Below the pieces are notes generated by a model. It had not been told where the DNA came from. It saw only the letters and a program-made list of their open reading frames with translations, and ran no database searches. This document shows, in pieces, positions 38,137 to 47,081 of a stretch of 64,000 bases of DNA; position 1 is the stretch's first letter; each line of letters starts with the position of its first letter. The stretch covers positions 620,001 to 684,000 of the forward strand of contig NZ_CATNHF010000001.1 in assembly GCF_950097975.1 (NCBI RefSeq). The letters run 5' to 3'. This DNA is from Microbacterium sp. T2.11-28. GTDB lineage: Bacteria; Actinomycetota; Actinomycetes; Actinomycetales; Microbacteriaceae. Made by a program: the position numbers and the translations under genes.

Positions 38137-38141
38137 GCCGA

Positions 38142-39716
38142 TCAGGCCTGCTCGATGCGCGGGAACAGCGGGGCGAGGCCGTTGACACTGGTGCCCGGGC
38201 GCAGCACGCCCCACGCGCCGGCGTCGCGCAGCGGCTGGTCCTGCAGGCGGCCGAGCGACTCGGCCGCGCCCAGGGCGATCCAGAGCTTCTCGGTGGCCAC
38301 CGGCATGATGGGCGACAGCAGCACCGCGAGCGCGCGCAGGGCCTCCGCGGCCGTGTACAGCACGGTGCCCAGCCGCTCCCGCTGCGTCTCGTCCTTGGCG
38401 AGGGCCCACGGCTCGTTCTCGGTGATGTACCCGTTCGCGGCGTCGACGATCGTCCAGATGGCCGCGATCGCCTCGTCGGGACGGAAGCGCTCCATCGCCG
38501 CGTCGGCCTCGGCGGCTGCCGAGGCGACCGTGTCCCGGATCGCGCTGTCGCGCTCGTCGCCCGCGGCCGCCGGCGGCACCACGCCCTCGAAGTAGCGCTC
38601 GATCATCGCCGTCGTGCGCGAGGCGAGGTTGCCGAAGCCGTTGGCGAGCTCGGCCTGGTAGCGCGCCGAGAGGTCCTCCCACGAGAACGAGCCGTCCTGG
38701 CCGAAGGCGATCGCCGAGAGGAAGTAGAACCGGTACGCGTCGGAGCCGAAGACATCGGTGATCTCGGTCGGCGCGATGCCGGTGAGCTTGGACTTCGACA
38801 TCTTCTCGCCGCCGACCAGCAGCCAGCCGTGGGCGAACACGCCCCGCGGCACGTCGAGCCCGGCGGCCATCAGCATGGCGGGCCAGATCACGGCGTGGAA
38901 GCGCAGGATGTCCTTGCCGACGACGTGGTAGGCCGGCCAGCGCCGGGCGAACTGCTCCGGGTCGGTGCCGTAGCCGACGGCGGTCGCGTAGTTCAGGAGC
39001 GCGTCGACCCACACGTAGATGACGTGGCTGTCGTCCCACGGCACCCGGATGCCCCAGTCGAAGGCGGAGCGCGAGATCGAGAGGTCCTTCAGCCCGCTCT
39101 TGACGAACGAGATCACCTCGTTGCGCGCCGACTCGGGGCGGACGAAGTCGGGCACGCTCCGGTAGAGCTCCAGCAGCCGGTCGCCGAACTCGCTGAGCTT
39201 GAAGAAGTAGTTCTTCTCCTGCAGGAGCTCCAGCGGCTTGGAGTGGATCGCGCAGACCTTGAGGCCCTCGAACGCTCCGGTGCCGTCGACGATCTCGGCC
39301 TCGGGCTTGAACTCCTCGCACCCCACGCAGTACAGCGCCTCGTACTCGCCGGCGTAGATGTAGCCGCGGTCGAACAGGGCCTGCACGAACTGCTGCACCC
39401 GCTCCTCGTGGCGGGGCTGGGTCGTGCGGATGAAGTCGTCGTTGGCGACGTCGAGGGTCTTCAGGAGCGGGAACCACGACTCCTCGACGAGCTTGTCGAC
39501 CCACTCCTGCGGCGTCACGCCGTTGGCCGCGGCCGCACGGAGCATCTTCTGGCCGTGCTCGTCGGTGCCGGTCAGCATCCAGGTGTCGTCCCCGGCCTGC
39601 CGGTGCCAGCGCGCGAGCGTGTCCACGGCCACCGAGGTGTACCCGTGACCGATGTGCGGAAGATCGCTCGGGTAGTAGATCGGGGTCGTGATGTAGAAGG
39701 AACGGCCGTTGCTCAC
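38142..39716 (-). CDS. metG: Methionyl-tRNA synthetase
   Basis: A 524-residue class I synthetase of the MetG2/Bacillus-like short type. The HIGH motif is in PIYYPSDLPHIGHGYT, and KMSKS in VGGEKMSKSKLTGI. A zinc knuckle-like stretch YCVGCEEF is present. It lacks the C-terminal EMAP-like tRNA-binding domain. GTG 39716 is preceded by TAGAAT (39723-39728) with 6 nt between and no Shine-Dalgarno, so it is probably leaderless. It heads the metG-tatD pair. Confidence 0.96.
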   Translation of the reverse strand: MSNGRSFYITTPIYYPSDLPHIGHGYTSVAVDTLARWHRQAGDDTWMLTGTDEHGQKMLRAAAANGVTPQEWVDKLVEESWFPLLKTLDVANDDFIRTTQPRHEERVQQFVQALFDRGYIYAGEYEALYCVGCEEFKPEAEIVDGTGAFEGLKVCAIHSKPLELLQEKNYFFKLSEFGDRLLELYRSVPDFVRPESARNEVISFVKSGLKDLSISRSAFDWGIRVPWDDSHVIYVWVDALLNYATAVGYGTDPEQFARRWPAYHVVGKDILRFHAVIWPAMLMAAGLDVPRGVFAHGWLLVGGEKMSKSKLTGIAPTEITDVFGSDAYRFYFLSAIAFGQDGSFSWEDLSARYQAELANGFGNLASRTTAMIERYFEGVVPPAAAGDERDSAIRDTVASAAAEADAAMERFRPDEAIAAIWTIVDAANGYITENEPWALAKDETQRERLGTVLYTAAEALRALAVLLSPIMPVATEKLWIALGAAESLGRLQDQPLRDAGAWGVLRPGTSVNGLAPLFPRIEQA

Positions 39717-39763
39717 CCGAGGATTCTAGTTGGGCGGGACCGGCCGTTCTTCGCGTGTGACGC

Positions 39764-40774
39764 TCAGGCGGTCTCGCGGACCACCAGCGAGGTGGGCAGC
39801 ACCACGGACTCGCGCGGACGTCCCGCGATGACGTCGAGCACCATGTCGACCATCGTGTGGGAGATGTCGGTCCACGGCTGGCGCACGGTGGTCAGGGGCG
39901 GGTCGTGGATCTCGGCCAGGCCGGAGTCGTCGAAGCCGGCGACGGCGATGTCCTCGGGAACCCGCTTGCCGGCGCGGCGCAGGGCGGCGATGGCTCCCAC
40001 GGCCATGACGTCGGAGGCGGCGAACACCGCGTCGATGTCGGGCGCGCGCTCGAGGAGCCGGGTCATCGCGGCGTCGCCGCTGGACTGCTCGTAGCTGCCC
40101 TGCTCGACGAGGTTCGGATCGAACGCGTCCCCCATCTCCTCCTGGAAGCCGACGAGGCGGAACCGGCCGCCGGGGGTGTCGTTGGGGCCGGTGATGAGGG
40201 CGATGCGGCGGTGCCCGCGGCCGCGCAGGTAGCGGGTCATCTCGCGCGCGGAGGCGACCTCGTCGACGGAGACGTGCGGCACGGCCTCGGCGGCCAGCGG
40301 GATGCCGGCGCACACCGTGGGGACCCCGGCCGCGACCAGGGAGGCCAGCAGCGAGTCGGACTCGTGCGAGGACACCAGGAGCACGCCGTCGACGTGGCCG
40401 GCGCGCACGTACTGCTCGACGGTGGCCTGCTCCTCGGGCGTGCCGGCGATGAGCAGCACGAGGGTCATCGACCGGGCGGCGAGCGCCTCGGTGGCTCCGC
40501 GCAGGAGCAGCGCGTAGGTGGAATCGGCGAACAGCAGGTGCTGGGGCTCGGTGAGCAGGAACGCCAGGGAGTTCGCCCGGCCGGTGGCCAGGCTCCGGGC
40601 GGCGTGGTTCGCGGTGTAGCCGGTCTCGAGGATCGCGGCATCCACCGCGGCGCGGGCCTCGGGCGACACCCAGTGCCCGCCGTTGATCACGCGCGACACG
40701 GTGCCGTGCGAGACGCCGGCGACGGCCGCGACGTCGCGGATCGTCGGCTTGCGGGGGTGATCTGCAGCAGCCAT
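39764..40774 (-). CDS. LacI-family repressor, probable galactan-use regulator
   Basis: A 336-residue LacI protein. The HTH is TIRDVAAVAGVSHGTVSRVINGGHWVSPEARAAVDAAI, with full-length sugar-binding core and the family signature VAGFDDSGLAEIHDPPLTTVRQP. It is divergent from the GH42 gene. The gap holds an imperfect and a perfect ACCGGT-centred palindrome, the usual LacI operator form. The same sites flank the GH53 gene, so it probably represses both loci, with galactobiose or a similar sugar as inducer. TAGAGT (40783-40788) lies 8 nt before ATG 40774 (5 nt before GTG 40777): likely leaderless. Confidence 0.92.
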   Translation of the reverse strand: MAAADHPRKPTIRDVAAVAGVSHGTVSRVINGGHWVSPEARAAVDAAILETGYTANHAARSLATGRANSLAFLLTEPQHLLFADSTYALLLRGATEALAARSMTLVLLIAGTPEEQATVEQYVRAGHVDGVLLVSSHESDSLLASLVAAGVPTVCAGIPLAAEAVPHVSVDEVASAREMTRYLRGRGHRRIALITGPNDTPGGRFRLVGFQEEMGDAFDPNLVEQGSYEQSSGDAAMTRLLERAPDIDAVFAASDVMAVGAIAALRRAGKRVPEDIAVAGFDDSGLAEIHDPPLTTVRQPWTDISHTMVDMVLDVIAGRPRESVVLPTSLVVRETA

Positions 40775-40818
40775 CACCGGTGACTCTACCGCCTGGCACC
40801 CTCGCGTCCGCGCGCATT

Positions 40819-40846
40819 CTGGGACCGGTCACAGTTCGGTAACGAA
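40819..40846. promoter_or_regulatory. Distal operator block at the GH42 locus
   Basis: CTGGGACCGGTCACAG (40819-40834) is a near-palindrome centred 70 bp before the proximal operator. Positions 40824-40846 match the reverse complement of 16628-16650 at 22 of 23 bases, in the same orientation relative to the regulated gene. It also lies about 45 bp upstream of the lacI start, so it could mediate autoregulation. Confidence 0.72.
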
Positions 40847-40886
40847 GGGCGATCGGGCGCGAGGGGCCGACGTACACTGATCGGGA

Positions 40887-40906
40887 GGCTGTGACCGGTC
40901 ACAGCC
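40887..40906. promoter_or_regulatory. Perfect operator palindrome of the GH42 operon
   Basis: GGCTGTGACCGGTCACAGCC is a perfect 20-bp palindrome centred on CCGG, the form bound by LacI/GalR dimers. It lies 30 bp before the GH42 start and just after a TACACT -10 candidate (40873-40878), placing it over the transcription start. Confidence 0.8.
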
Positions 40907-40936
40907 AGGACATCCGGACAACGAGGACCCGACGCC

Positions 40937-42973
40937 ATGAGCTCCACGCCTTCGCCCGCCACCGCGTGGCCCGCGATCTCCGGCATCGCCTATGGCGGCG
41001 ACTACACGCCGGAGCAGTGGCCGCGCGAGGTGTGGGACGAGGACGTCGCCCTCATGCGCGAGGCCGGCGTCAATCTCGTGAGCATCGGCATCTTCGCGTG
41101 GGGGCTGCTCGAGACCGCCGAGGGCGAGTTCGACTTCTCGTGGCTCGACGACGTGATCGAGCTGCTGCACGCCAACGGCATCGCCGTCGACCTCGGCACC
41201 CCCACCGCCTCTCCCCCGGCGTGGTTCTTCGCCGACCACCCCGAAGCCCGCGCCGTCACCCGCGACGGCGTGCCGCTCGGGTTCGGCGCGCGCGGCATGG
41301 CCTCGCACTCGGCGCCGGCCTACCGCGAGGCCGCGGTCCGCATCGCGACCGAGCTCGCCCGCCGCTACGGCTCCCACCCCGCCGTCGTCCTCTGGCACGT
41401 CCACAACGAGTACGGCGTTCCGGTCGGCGAGGACTACTCCCCCCACGCCGTCCGTGCGTGGCGCGAGTGGCTGCGCGCACGCTACGGCACCCTCGACGCG
41501 CTCAACGCCGCCTGGGGCACCGCGTTCTGGGGCCAGCATTACGGCGACTGGGAGCACATCGGCGCGCCCGCCACAGCGCCGTCGGTCATCAACCCCGCGC
41601 AGCGACTCGACTTCGCGCGCTTCACCGATCACCAGCTCCGCGCCTGCTTCATCGCCGAGCGCGACGCGATCCGCGCCCACAGCGACCGCCCCATCACCAC
41701 CAACTTCATGGCCAACCAGCACCATGGCTGCGACCTGTGGGCCTGGGCGCGCGAGGTCGACGTCGTCTCCGACGACCACTACCTGTGGGCCGCCGACGAG
41801 GAGGGCGAGATCGGCCTGGCCATCGCGGCCGACCTGACGCGCTCGGTGGGACGAGGCGCGCCGTGGATCCTGATGGAGCACTCGACCTCGGCGGTCAACT
41901 GGCAGCCCCGCAACGTCGCCAAGCGCCCCGGCGAGATGGCGCGCAACTCGCTGTCGCACTTCGGGCGCGGCGCCGACGGCATCCTCTTCTTCCAGTGGCG
42001 GGCCTCGCGCTCGGGCGCCGAGAAGTTCCACTCGGCGATGCTCCCCCACGCCGGCACGTCGTCCCGCGTGTGGCGGGAGGTCGTCGACCTCGGCGCCAAG
42101 CTGCAGCGGCTCGACGAGGTGCGCGGCAGCCGCGTGCACGCCGACGTCGCGATCCTCTGGGACTTCGAGTCCTTCTGGGCGCAGGACCTCGAGTGGCGCC
42201 CGTCCGAGGACGTCAGTCACGACGAGCGCATCCGCGCCTTCTACGAGAAGCTGTGGCGCGACGGGATCACCGTGGACTTCGCACTCCCGGGCCACGACCT
42301 GTCGGGCTACAAGCTCGTGCTCGCCCCCGCGCAGTACATGCTGAGCGCGGCGGATGCGGGCAACCTCGACGCCTACGTCGCCGCGGGCGGCACGCTCGTG
42401 GTCTCGTTCTTCTCGGCGGTGGTCGACGAGAACGACGCCGTGCACCCCGGGGGCTTCGCCGCGCCGCTCGAGCCGGTGCTCGGCGTGCGCGTCGAGGAGC
42501 ACCTGCCCCTGCGGACCGGACACGTCGCCGCGATCGAGTTCGACGGCACGCCCTACCCGGCCGACACGTGGCAGGAGGATCTCGTGCCGACCACCGCCGA
42601 GGTGCGGGCGATCTTCACCGACGGTCCGGCCGCCGGTCGTGCCGCCGTCACGCGCAACGCCCACGGCGCGGGTGCCGGCTGGTACCTCGGCACCCGCCCC
42701 GACAGCGCCGGGCTCGCGGCCGTCCTCGAGGCCGCCTACGCCGACGCGGGGATCGCTCCGGCCGGCCTGCCCGCCGGGGTGGAGTCGATCCGCCGGCGCT
42801 CCGACGAGGCCGAATACCTCGTCGCCATCAACCACGGAACGGATGCCGTTTCGTTGCACACTTCGGGCTTCGACCTGCTGACACAGGAGGAAGCACGAGG
42901 CATGCTGGTGCTGAACGCGGGAGACGTCGCCGTCCTCCGCACGCAGCGCACAGCCGAAGGGGGTGGTCGATGA
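40937..42973 (+). CDS. GH42 beta-galactosidase
   Basis: A 678-residue intracellular GH42 enzyme with no signal peptide. The TIM barrel begins GIAYGGDYTPEQWPREVWDED; the acid/base is E158 in WHVHNEYG and the nucleophile E314 in ILMEHSTSAVNWQPRN. A trimerisation domain (about 395-600) and small beta domain follow. GH42 enzymes paired with GH53 galactanases release galactose from imported beta-1,4-galacto-oligosaccharides, which fits the MalEFG-like importer downstream and the shared operators. GAGGA lies 9 nt before ATG 40937. A 14-codon frame overlaps its stop. Confidence 0.95.
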   Translation: MSSTPSPATAWPAISGIAYGGDYTPEQWPREVWDEDVALMREAGVNLVSIGIFAWGLLETAEGEFDFSWLDDVIELLHANGIAVDLGTPTASPPAWFFADHPEARAVTRDGVPLGFGARGMASHSAPAYREAAVRIATELARRYGSHPAVVLWHVHNEYGVPVGEDYSPHAVRAWREWLRARYGTLDALNAAWGTAFWGQHYGDWEHIGAPATAPSVINPAQRLDFARFTDHQLRACFIAERDAIRAHSDRPITTNFMANQHHGCDLWAWAREVDVVSDDHYLWAADEEGEIGLAIAADLTRSVGRGAPWILMEHSTSAVNWQPRNVAKRPGEMARNSLSHFGRGADGILFFQWRASRSGAEKFHSAMLPHAGTSSRVWREVVDLGAKLQRLDEVRGSRVHADVAILWDFESFWAQDLEWRPSEDVSHDERIRAFYEKLWRDGITVDFALPGHDLSGYKLVLAPAQYMLSAADAGNLDAYVAAGGTLVVSFFSAVVDENDAVHPGGFAAPLEPVLGVRVEEHLPLRTGHVAAIEFDGTPYPADTWQEDLVPTTAEVRAIFTDGPAAGRAAVTRNAHGAGAGWYLGTRPDSAGLAAVLEAAYADAGIAPAGLPAGVESIRRRSDEAEYLVAINHGTDAVSLHTSGFDLLTQEEARGMLVLNAGDVAVLRTQRTAEGGGR

Positions 42974-43014
42974 CCGACCGCACTCCTGCGGGCCTTCCCG
43001 CGAATCCGCACTGA
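42970..43014 (+). other. 14-codon frame overlapping the GH42 stop
   Basis: ATG 42970 shares bases with the GH42 TGA (ATGA) and reads MTDRTPAGLPANPH before a stop. Such coupling normally marks the next operon gene, so this may be the stub of a lost gene. It may equally be chance. The rest of the gap to 43122 holds no other recognisable feature. Confidence 0.2.
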
Positions 43015-43122
43015 GAGACACACACCTGCCTCGGCCACCGGCCGCGGCATCCCACCATCGGTCGTGACGAGGCGACTTCACCGAGGCCGCGCCGGATCGA
43101 CCACCCTTTGGAAGGACAATCC

Positions 43123-44361
43123 ATGCGCAAGATGGGTATCGGCATCGCCGCCCTCGCCGCCACCGGCCTCCTGCTGGCCGGCTGCAGCAGCACCCCGCCG
43201 GCGACCACCCCCACCGAGACCGAAGAGGCGATCGACGCGAGCGGCGTGACCCTGACGGTCTGGACCGACGAGAACCGCAAGCCCGCCATCGAGGCGGCCG
43301 CGGCGACCTTCGAGGAGGAGACCGGCGGCAAGATCGAGCTCGTCCAGAAGAACTTCGAGGACATCCGCACCGACTTCACCAACCAGGTGCCCACCGGCGA
43401 AGGCCCCGACATCACGATCGGCGCCCACGACTGGCTGGGCAGCCTCGTCCAGGCCGGTGTCGTCTCGCCCGTCGACCTGACCGACACCGCGAGCAGCTTC
43501 GCGCCGGTCTCCCTCGACGCGTTCACCTACGACGGCCAGCTGTACGCCCTGCCGTACTCGCTCGAGACCATCGCGCTCATCCAGAACACCGAGCTCGTCG
43601 GCGACGACGCGCCCGCCACCTGGGACGACGCCATCGCCGCGGCCGACGCCGCCGGCGCCGAGCGTCCGATCGTGATCAACACCGGCGGCCAGACCGGTGA
43701 CGCGTACACGATGTACGGCTTCCAGACTTCCTTCGGCGCCCCGGTGTTCGTCAGCGACGCCGACGGCTACACGACCGAGGTCGGCATGGGCGGCGAGGCC
43801 GGCACGGCCTTCGCCGAGTGGCTCGGCGCCAACGGCGAGAAGGGCACGGGCGACATCTCGACGACGATCGACTACGACACCAACAACGAGCTGTTCGCCA
43901 GCGGCGAGGCCGCCTACACCGTCCAGGGCCCCTGGGCGATCGAGGCTCTCACCGCCGACGGCGTCGAGATCAAGGTCAACCCGATCCCCTCGGCCGGTGG
44001 CGAGACCGCGTCGCCGTTCGTCGGCGTGCAGGGCTTCTACGTGAGCTCGCAGAGCGAGAACGCCCTGGTCGCCCAGGAGTTCCTCACGAAGTACCTCGCC
44101 ACCTACGACGCCCAGAAGGCGCTGTACGAGGCCGACCCGCGCATCCCCGCGTGGAACGACCTCGCCACCGAGGTGTCCTCCGACCCGGTGATCGCCGGCT
44201 TCGTGGCCTCGTCGCAGAACGGCGTCCCGATGCCCAACATCCCCGAGATGGGCTCGGTCTGGGACCTCTGGAACGCCGCTCAGGTGCAGATCATCAAGGG
44301 CGCCGACCCGGCGTCCACGTGGGACAAGATGATCACCGACCTGCAGGCGCTGATCGGCTGA
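43123..44361 (+). CDS. MalE-like oligosaccharide-binding lipoprotein
   Basis: A 412-residue extracellular solute-binding protein of family 1. The signal MRKMGIGIAALAATGLLLAGC ends in a lipobox with Cys at about 21, then a short Thr/Pro linker. The fold begins VTLTVWTDENRKPAIEAAAATFEEETGGKIELV, typical of maltodextrin-type binding proteins. GGAAGGA precedes ATG 43123. It lies between the GH42 gene and two permeases, so the likely ligands are galacto-oligosaccharides. A hairpin follows, as often seen where the binding protein must exceed its permeases. Confidence 0.94.
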   Translation: MRKMGIGIAALAATGLLLAGCSSTPPATTPTETEEAIDASGVTLTVWTDENRKPAIEAAAATFEEETGGKIELVQKNFEDIRTDFTNQVPTGEGPDITIGAHDWLGSLVQAGVVSPVDLTDTASSFAPVSLDAFTYDGQLYALPYSLETIALIQNTELVGDDAPATWDDAIAAADAAGAERPIVINTGGQTGDAYTMYGFQTSFGAPVFVSDADGYTTEVGMGGEAGTAFAEWLGANGEKGTGDISTTIDYDTNNELFASGEAAYTVQGPWAIEALTADGVEIKVNPIPSAGGETASPFVGVQGFYVSSQSENALVAQEFLTKYLATYDAQKALYEADPRIPAWNDLATEVSSDPVIAGFVASSQNGVPMPNIPEMGSVWDLWNAAQVQIIKGADPASTWDKMITDLQALIG

Positions 44362-44373
44362 TCGGCTGATGCC

Positions 44374-44407
44374 GCCGGGGGCGGACGGCCCGGCCCACCC
44401 CCCCCCC
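44374..44407 (+). other. Intercistronic hairpin and C10 tract
   Basis: GCCGGG (44374-44379) pairs with CCCGGC (44389-44394) over a 9-nt loop, and ten C follow at 44398-44407. It sits between the binding-protein and first permease genes, where a partial terminator or mRNA 3'-end stabiliser would raise binding-protein levels. The C run is length-unstable in principle but lies in non-coding sequence. Confidence 0.45.
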
Positions 44408-44446
44408 GACCCCGCCCCTGCCCGCACCCCCTCGAAGGAGATGCAC

Positions 44447-46078
44447 ATGTCGGTTCCGCAGGACACCGCCCCGGCGCAGGCCGCGCCCCCGAGCAAGGCC
44501 CCGCCGGCTGCCGCGCCGAGCGAGCCGCACGGCCGACGCTGGAACGGCGTGGGCTGGGGCTTCCTCGTGAAGCTCGTCATCATGGCGATCGTCAACGCGT
44601 TCGGCCTGCTGGGCATCTTCGCCGCCGCGCAGGCGCAGTCCTGGATCATCTTCGGCGCCGCGGTCCTGCTGCTGGCCGCCGCCGACATCGTCTACTTCAC
44701 CAAGCGCGCCCTGCCCCTGAAGTACCTCCTGCCGGGGCTCGGCTTCCTCCTGGTCTTCCAGGTCTTCATCTTCGGCTACACCGCCTACATCGCCTTCACC
44801 AACTACGGCGCCGGACACGTCGGCTCGCAGGAGCAGGCCGTGCAGGCCGCCCTCAGCCAGGGCGAGCGCCGCGTCGAGGGCTCGCCCACCTTCCCCCTCG
44901 CCGTCGTCGAACAGGGCGGCACGCTCGGGTTCGCGATCGTCGAGGAGGGCGAGATCAAGGCGGGGTCGGCCGAGAGCCCGCTCGCCGTGGTCGGCACCAG
45001 CACCGCCGCGGGCGCCCCTGCCGAGGTCCCCGGGTGGACGATCGTCCCCCGCAACGACATCATCAGCGACCAGGCCCTCCAGAAAGAGGTCATCGCGCTG
45101 CGCGTCCCGGTCTCGGACGACCCGAACGCGGGATCGATCCGCACCAACGACGGCAGCTCGGGATCGATCTACCAGTCCACCCTGCAGTGGGACGCCGAGA
45201 GCCAGACGATCACCGACACGTCCTCGGGCACCGTCTACCGGGCGACCGCCTCGGGCAACTTCGCCTCCGACGACGGGGTGACCCTCCCGACCGGATGGAC
45301 CGTCCACGTCGGATTCGACAACTTCGTCCGCCTCTTCACCGACCCCGCCATGATCTCGCCGCTGGCGACCGTGACCCTGTGGACCTTCGCCTGGGCGATC
45401 CTGTCGGTCGTCGTCCCGTTCGCGATGGGACTCGTCTTCGCGATCATCTTCAACGACGAGCGGATCAAGGGGCGCAAGATCCTGCGGACCCTCTTCATCC
45501 TCCCCTACGCCTTCCCGGCGTTCATGTCCGCGCTGCTGTTCCGGGGCATGTTCAACGCCGAGTTCGGCGTGATCAACGAGTTCTTCTTCGGCGGGACGAA
45601 CATCGACTGGCTGGGCGATCCCTGGCTCGCGAGATTCGCGGTGCTGTTCGTGAACGTCTGGCTGACCTATCCGTACTACTTCCTCGTGTGCACGGGCGCC
45701 ATCCAGGCGCTGCCCTCGGACGCGCTCGAGGCGGCCTCCATCGACGGCGCCGGCCGGTTCCGCCAGCTCCGCTCGATCATCCTGCCGCTCGTGCTCGTGG
45801 CCACCGCGCCGCTGCTGATCTCGTCGTTCGCCTTCAGCTTCAACAACTTCACGATCATCTACATGTTCAACAACGGCGGCCCCGCGATACCGGGCGCGCC
45901 CTACGCCCTCGGCTCGACCGACATCCTCATCTCCGCGATCTGGGACATCTCCGGCGTCTCGGGCGGCAAGGCGGACTACGGTCTGGCCAGCGCCCTGTCG
46001 ATCCTGGTGTTCATCGTCGTCGGACTCATCTCCGCCCTGGCCTTCCGCCAGACCAAGAAGCTCGAGGAGTACCAGTGA
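44447..46078 (+). CDS. MalF-like sugar ABC permease
   Basis: A 543-residue membrane permease. A Pro/Ala-rich cytoplasmic start (about 1-35) precedes three spans. A large extracytoplasmic loop of about 170 residues follows (about 125-290, from TNYGAGHVGSQE to HVGFDNFVRLF), comparable to the P2 loop of E. coli MalF. Five C-terminal spans carry the ATPase-contact EAA loop LEAASIDGAGRFRQLRSIILPLV. AAGGAG lies 6 nt before ATG 44447, which is preferred over ATG 44441. The stop overlaps the next permease start. Confidence 0.94.
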   Translation: MSVPQDTAPAQAAPPSKAPPAAAPSEPHGRRWNGVGWGFLVKLVIMAIVNAFGLLGIFAAAQAQSWIIFGAAVLLLAAADIVYFTKRALPLKYLLPGLGFLLVFQVFIFGYTAYIAFTNYGAGHVGSQEQAVQAALSQGERRVEGSPTFPLAVVEQGGTLGFAIVEEGEIKAGSAESPLAVVGTSTAAGAPAEVPGWTIVPRNDIISDQALQKEVIALRVPVSDDPNAGSIRTNDGSSGSIYQSTLQWDAESQTITDTSSGTVYRATASGNFASDDGVTLPTGWTVHVGFDNFVRLFTDPAMISPLATVTLWTFAWAILSVVVPFAMGLVFAIIFNDERIKGRKILRTLFILPYAFPAFMSALLFRGMFNAEFGVINEFFFGGTNIDWLGDPWLARFAVLFVNVWLTYPYYFLVCTGAIQALPSDALEAASIDGAGRFRQLRSIILPLVLVATAPLLISSFAFSFNNFTIIYMFNNGGPAIPGAPYALGSTDILISAIWDISGVSGGKADYGLASALSILVFIVVGLISALAFRQTKKLEEYQ

Positions 46079-47013
46079 TGTCCGCTCCGAACGACACCCG
46101 CACCGAGGCCGCCCAGGCCCGGGCCGCCCGCTCCTCCGTCACGCTCGACGCCGGCCGCCGCAGCGCCGTCCGCCGGCGCTGGCTCATCGAGGTGGGCTGG
46201 AAGTACCTGGTCGCCGCCGTCATCCTCTTCTACGCGATCTTCCCGCTCGTGTACGTGCTGTCGGCGTCCTTCAACCCGGGCGGCAGCCTGGCGGCCAGCA
46301 ATGCGCTGTTCTCGGTGTTCGACGTGGGCAACTACGCCGCCCTCGGCGGCACGCGGTACTGGACCTGGTACGGCAACACCCTCCAGGTCGGGATCGCCGC
46401 GGCCGTCGGCGCCGTCCTCATGGGGGCCGCCGCCGCCTACGCCTTCTCGCGCTTCCGCTTCCGCGGGCGCCGCATGGGACTCACCGCCCTGCTCATCATC
46501 CAGATGTTCCCGCAGGCGCTCGCCTTCGTGGCCATCTTCCTGATGCTGCTCGCCCTCGGCGAGGTCTTCCCCGCGCTCGGACTCAACTCGAAGATCGCCC
46601 TCATCTGCGTCTACCTCGGCGGCGCCCTCGGCGTGAACACGTTCCTCATGTACGGGTTCTTCAACACGATCCCGATGGAGCTCGACGAGTCGGCGAAGAT
46701 CGACGGCGCCACCCACGCGCAGATCTTCTGGACGATCATCATGCCGCTGGTGACGCCGATCCTCGCCGTGGTGGCGCTGCTGGCGTTCATCGCGTCGTTC
46801 GGGGACTACATCATCTCGAAGATCGTGCTGGTGTCGGAGGACAACTGGACGCTCGCGGTCGGCATGTTCCAGTGGGTGTCGAACCAGCTCTCCAGCAACT
46901 GGGGACTGTTCGCGGCCGGAGCGATCCTCGCGGCGATCCCCGTGCTCGCGCTCTTCCTCGGCCTGCAGCGCTACATCATCGGCGGGCTGACCGCCGGGTC
47001 GGTCAAGGGCTGA
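46078..47013 (+). CDS. MalG-like sugar ABC permease
   Basis: A 311-residue permease with six spans and the EAA loop LDESAKIDGATHAQIFWTIIMPLVTP. The C-terminus LFLGLQRYIIGGLTAGSVKG is typical of MalG, which extends into the ATPase dimer. ATG 46078 shares its A with the upstream TGA. No ATPase gene follows; a shared MsiK-type ATPase encoded elsewhere is the usual actinobacterial answer. Transcription should stop at the hairpin 47046-47075. Confidence 0.95.
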   Translation: MSAPNDTRTEAAQARAARSSVTLDAGRRSAVRRRWLIEVGWKYLVAAVILFYAIFPLVYVLSASFNPGGSLAASNALFSVFDVGNYAALGGTRYWTWYGNTLQVGIAAAVGAVLMGAAAAYAFSRFRFRGRRMGLTALLIIQMFPQALAFVAIFLMLLALGEVFPALGLNSKIALICVYLGGALGVNTFLMYGFFNTIPMELDESAKIDGATHAQIFWTIIMPLVTPILAVVALLAFIASFGDYIISKIVLVSEDNWTLAVGMFQWVSNQLSSNWGLFAAGAILAAIPVLALFLGLQRYIIGGLTAGSVKG

Positions 47014-47045
47014 GCGGGCGGGGAGGGCTGCAGCGGCACCCGCTC

Positions 47046-47075
47046 GACCGGGGACGCCTGCGGTCCTCCCCGGTC
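47046..47075. terminator. Bidirectional hairpin between malG-like gene and rsmI
   Basis: GACCGGGGA (47046-47054) and TCCCCGGTC (47067-47075) form a perfect 9-bp stem with a 12-nt loop. It lies between convergent genes ending at 47013 (+) and 47082 (-), and can serve both. No U-tract. Confidence 0.7.
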
Positions 47076-47081
47076 GCGCGG

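Noticed and set aside
40774..40783. TCACCGGTGA palindrome at the lacI start as another operator
   Set aside because: The flanks are GTC..GAC rather than GTG..CAC, so it does not match the shared operator; it is probably a chance palindrome.
43028..43088. GCCTCGG/CCGAGGC pairing in the gap before the binding-protein gene
   Set aside because: The arms are about 45 nt apart with no stable inner stem; no riboswitch or operator could be supported.
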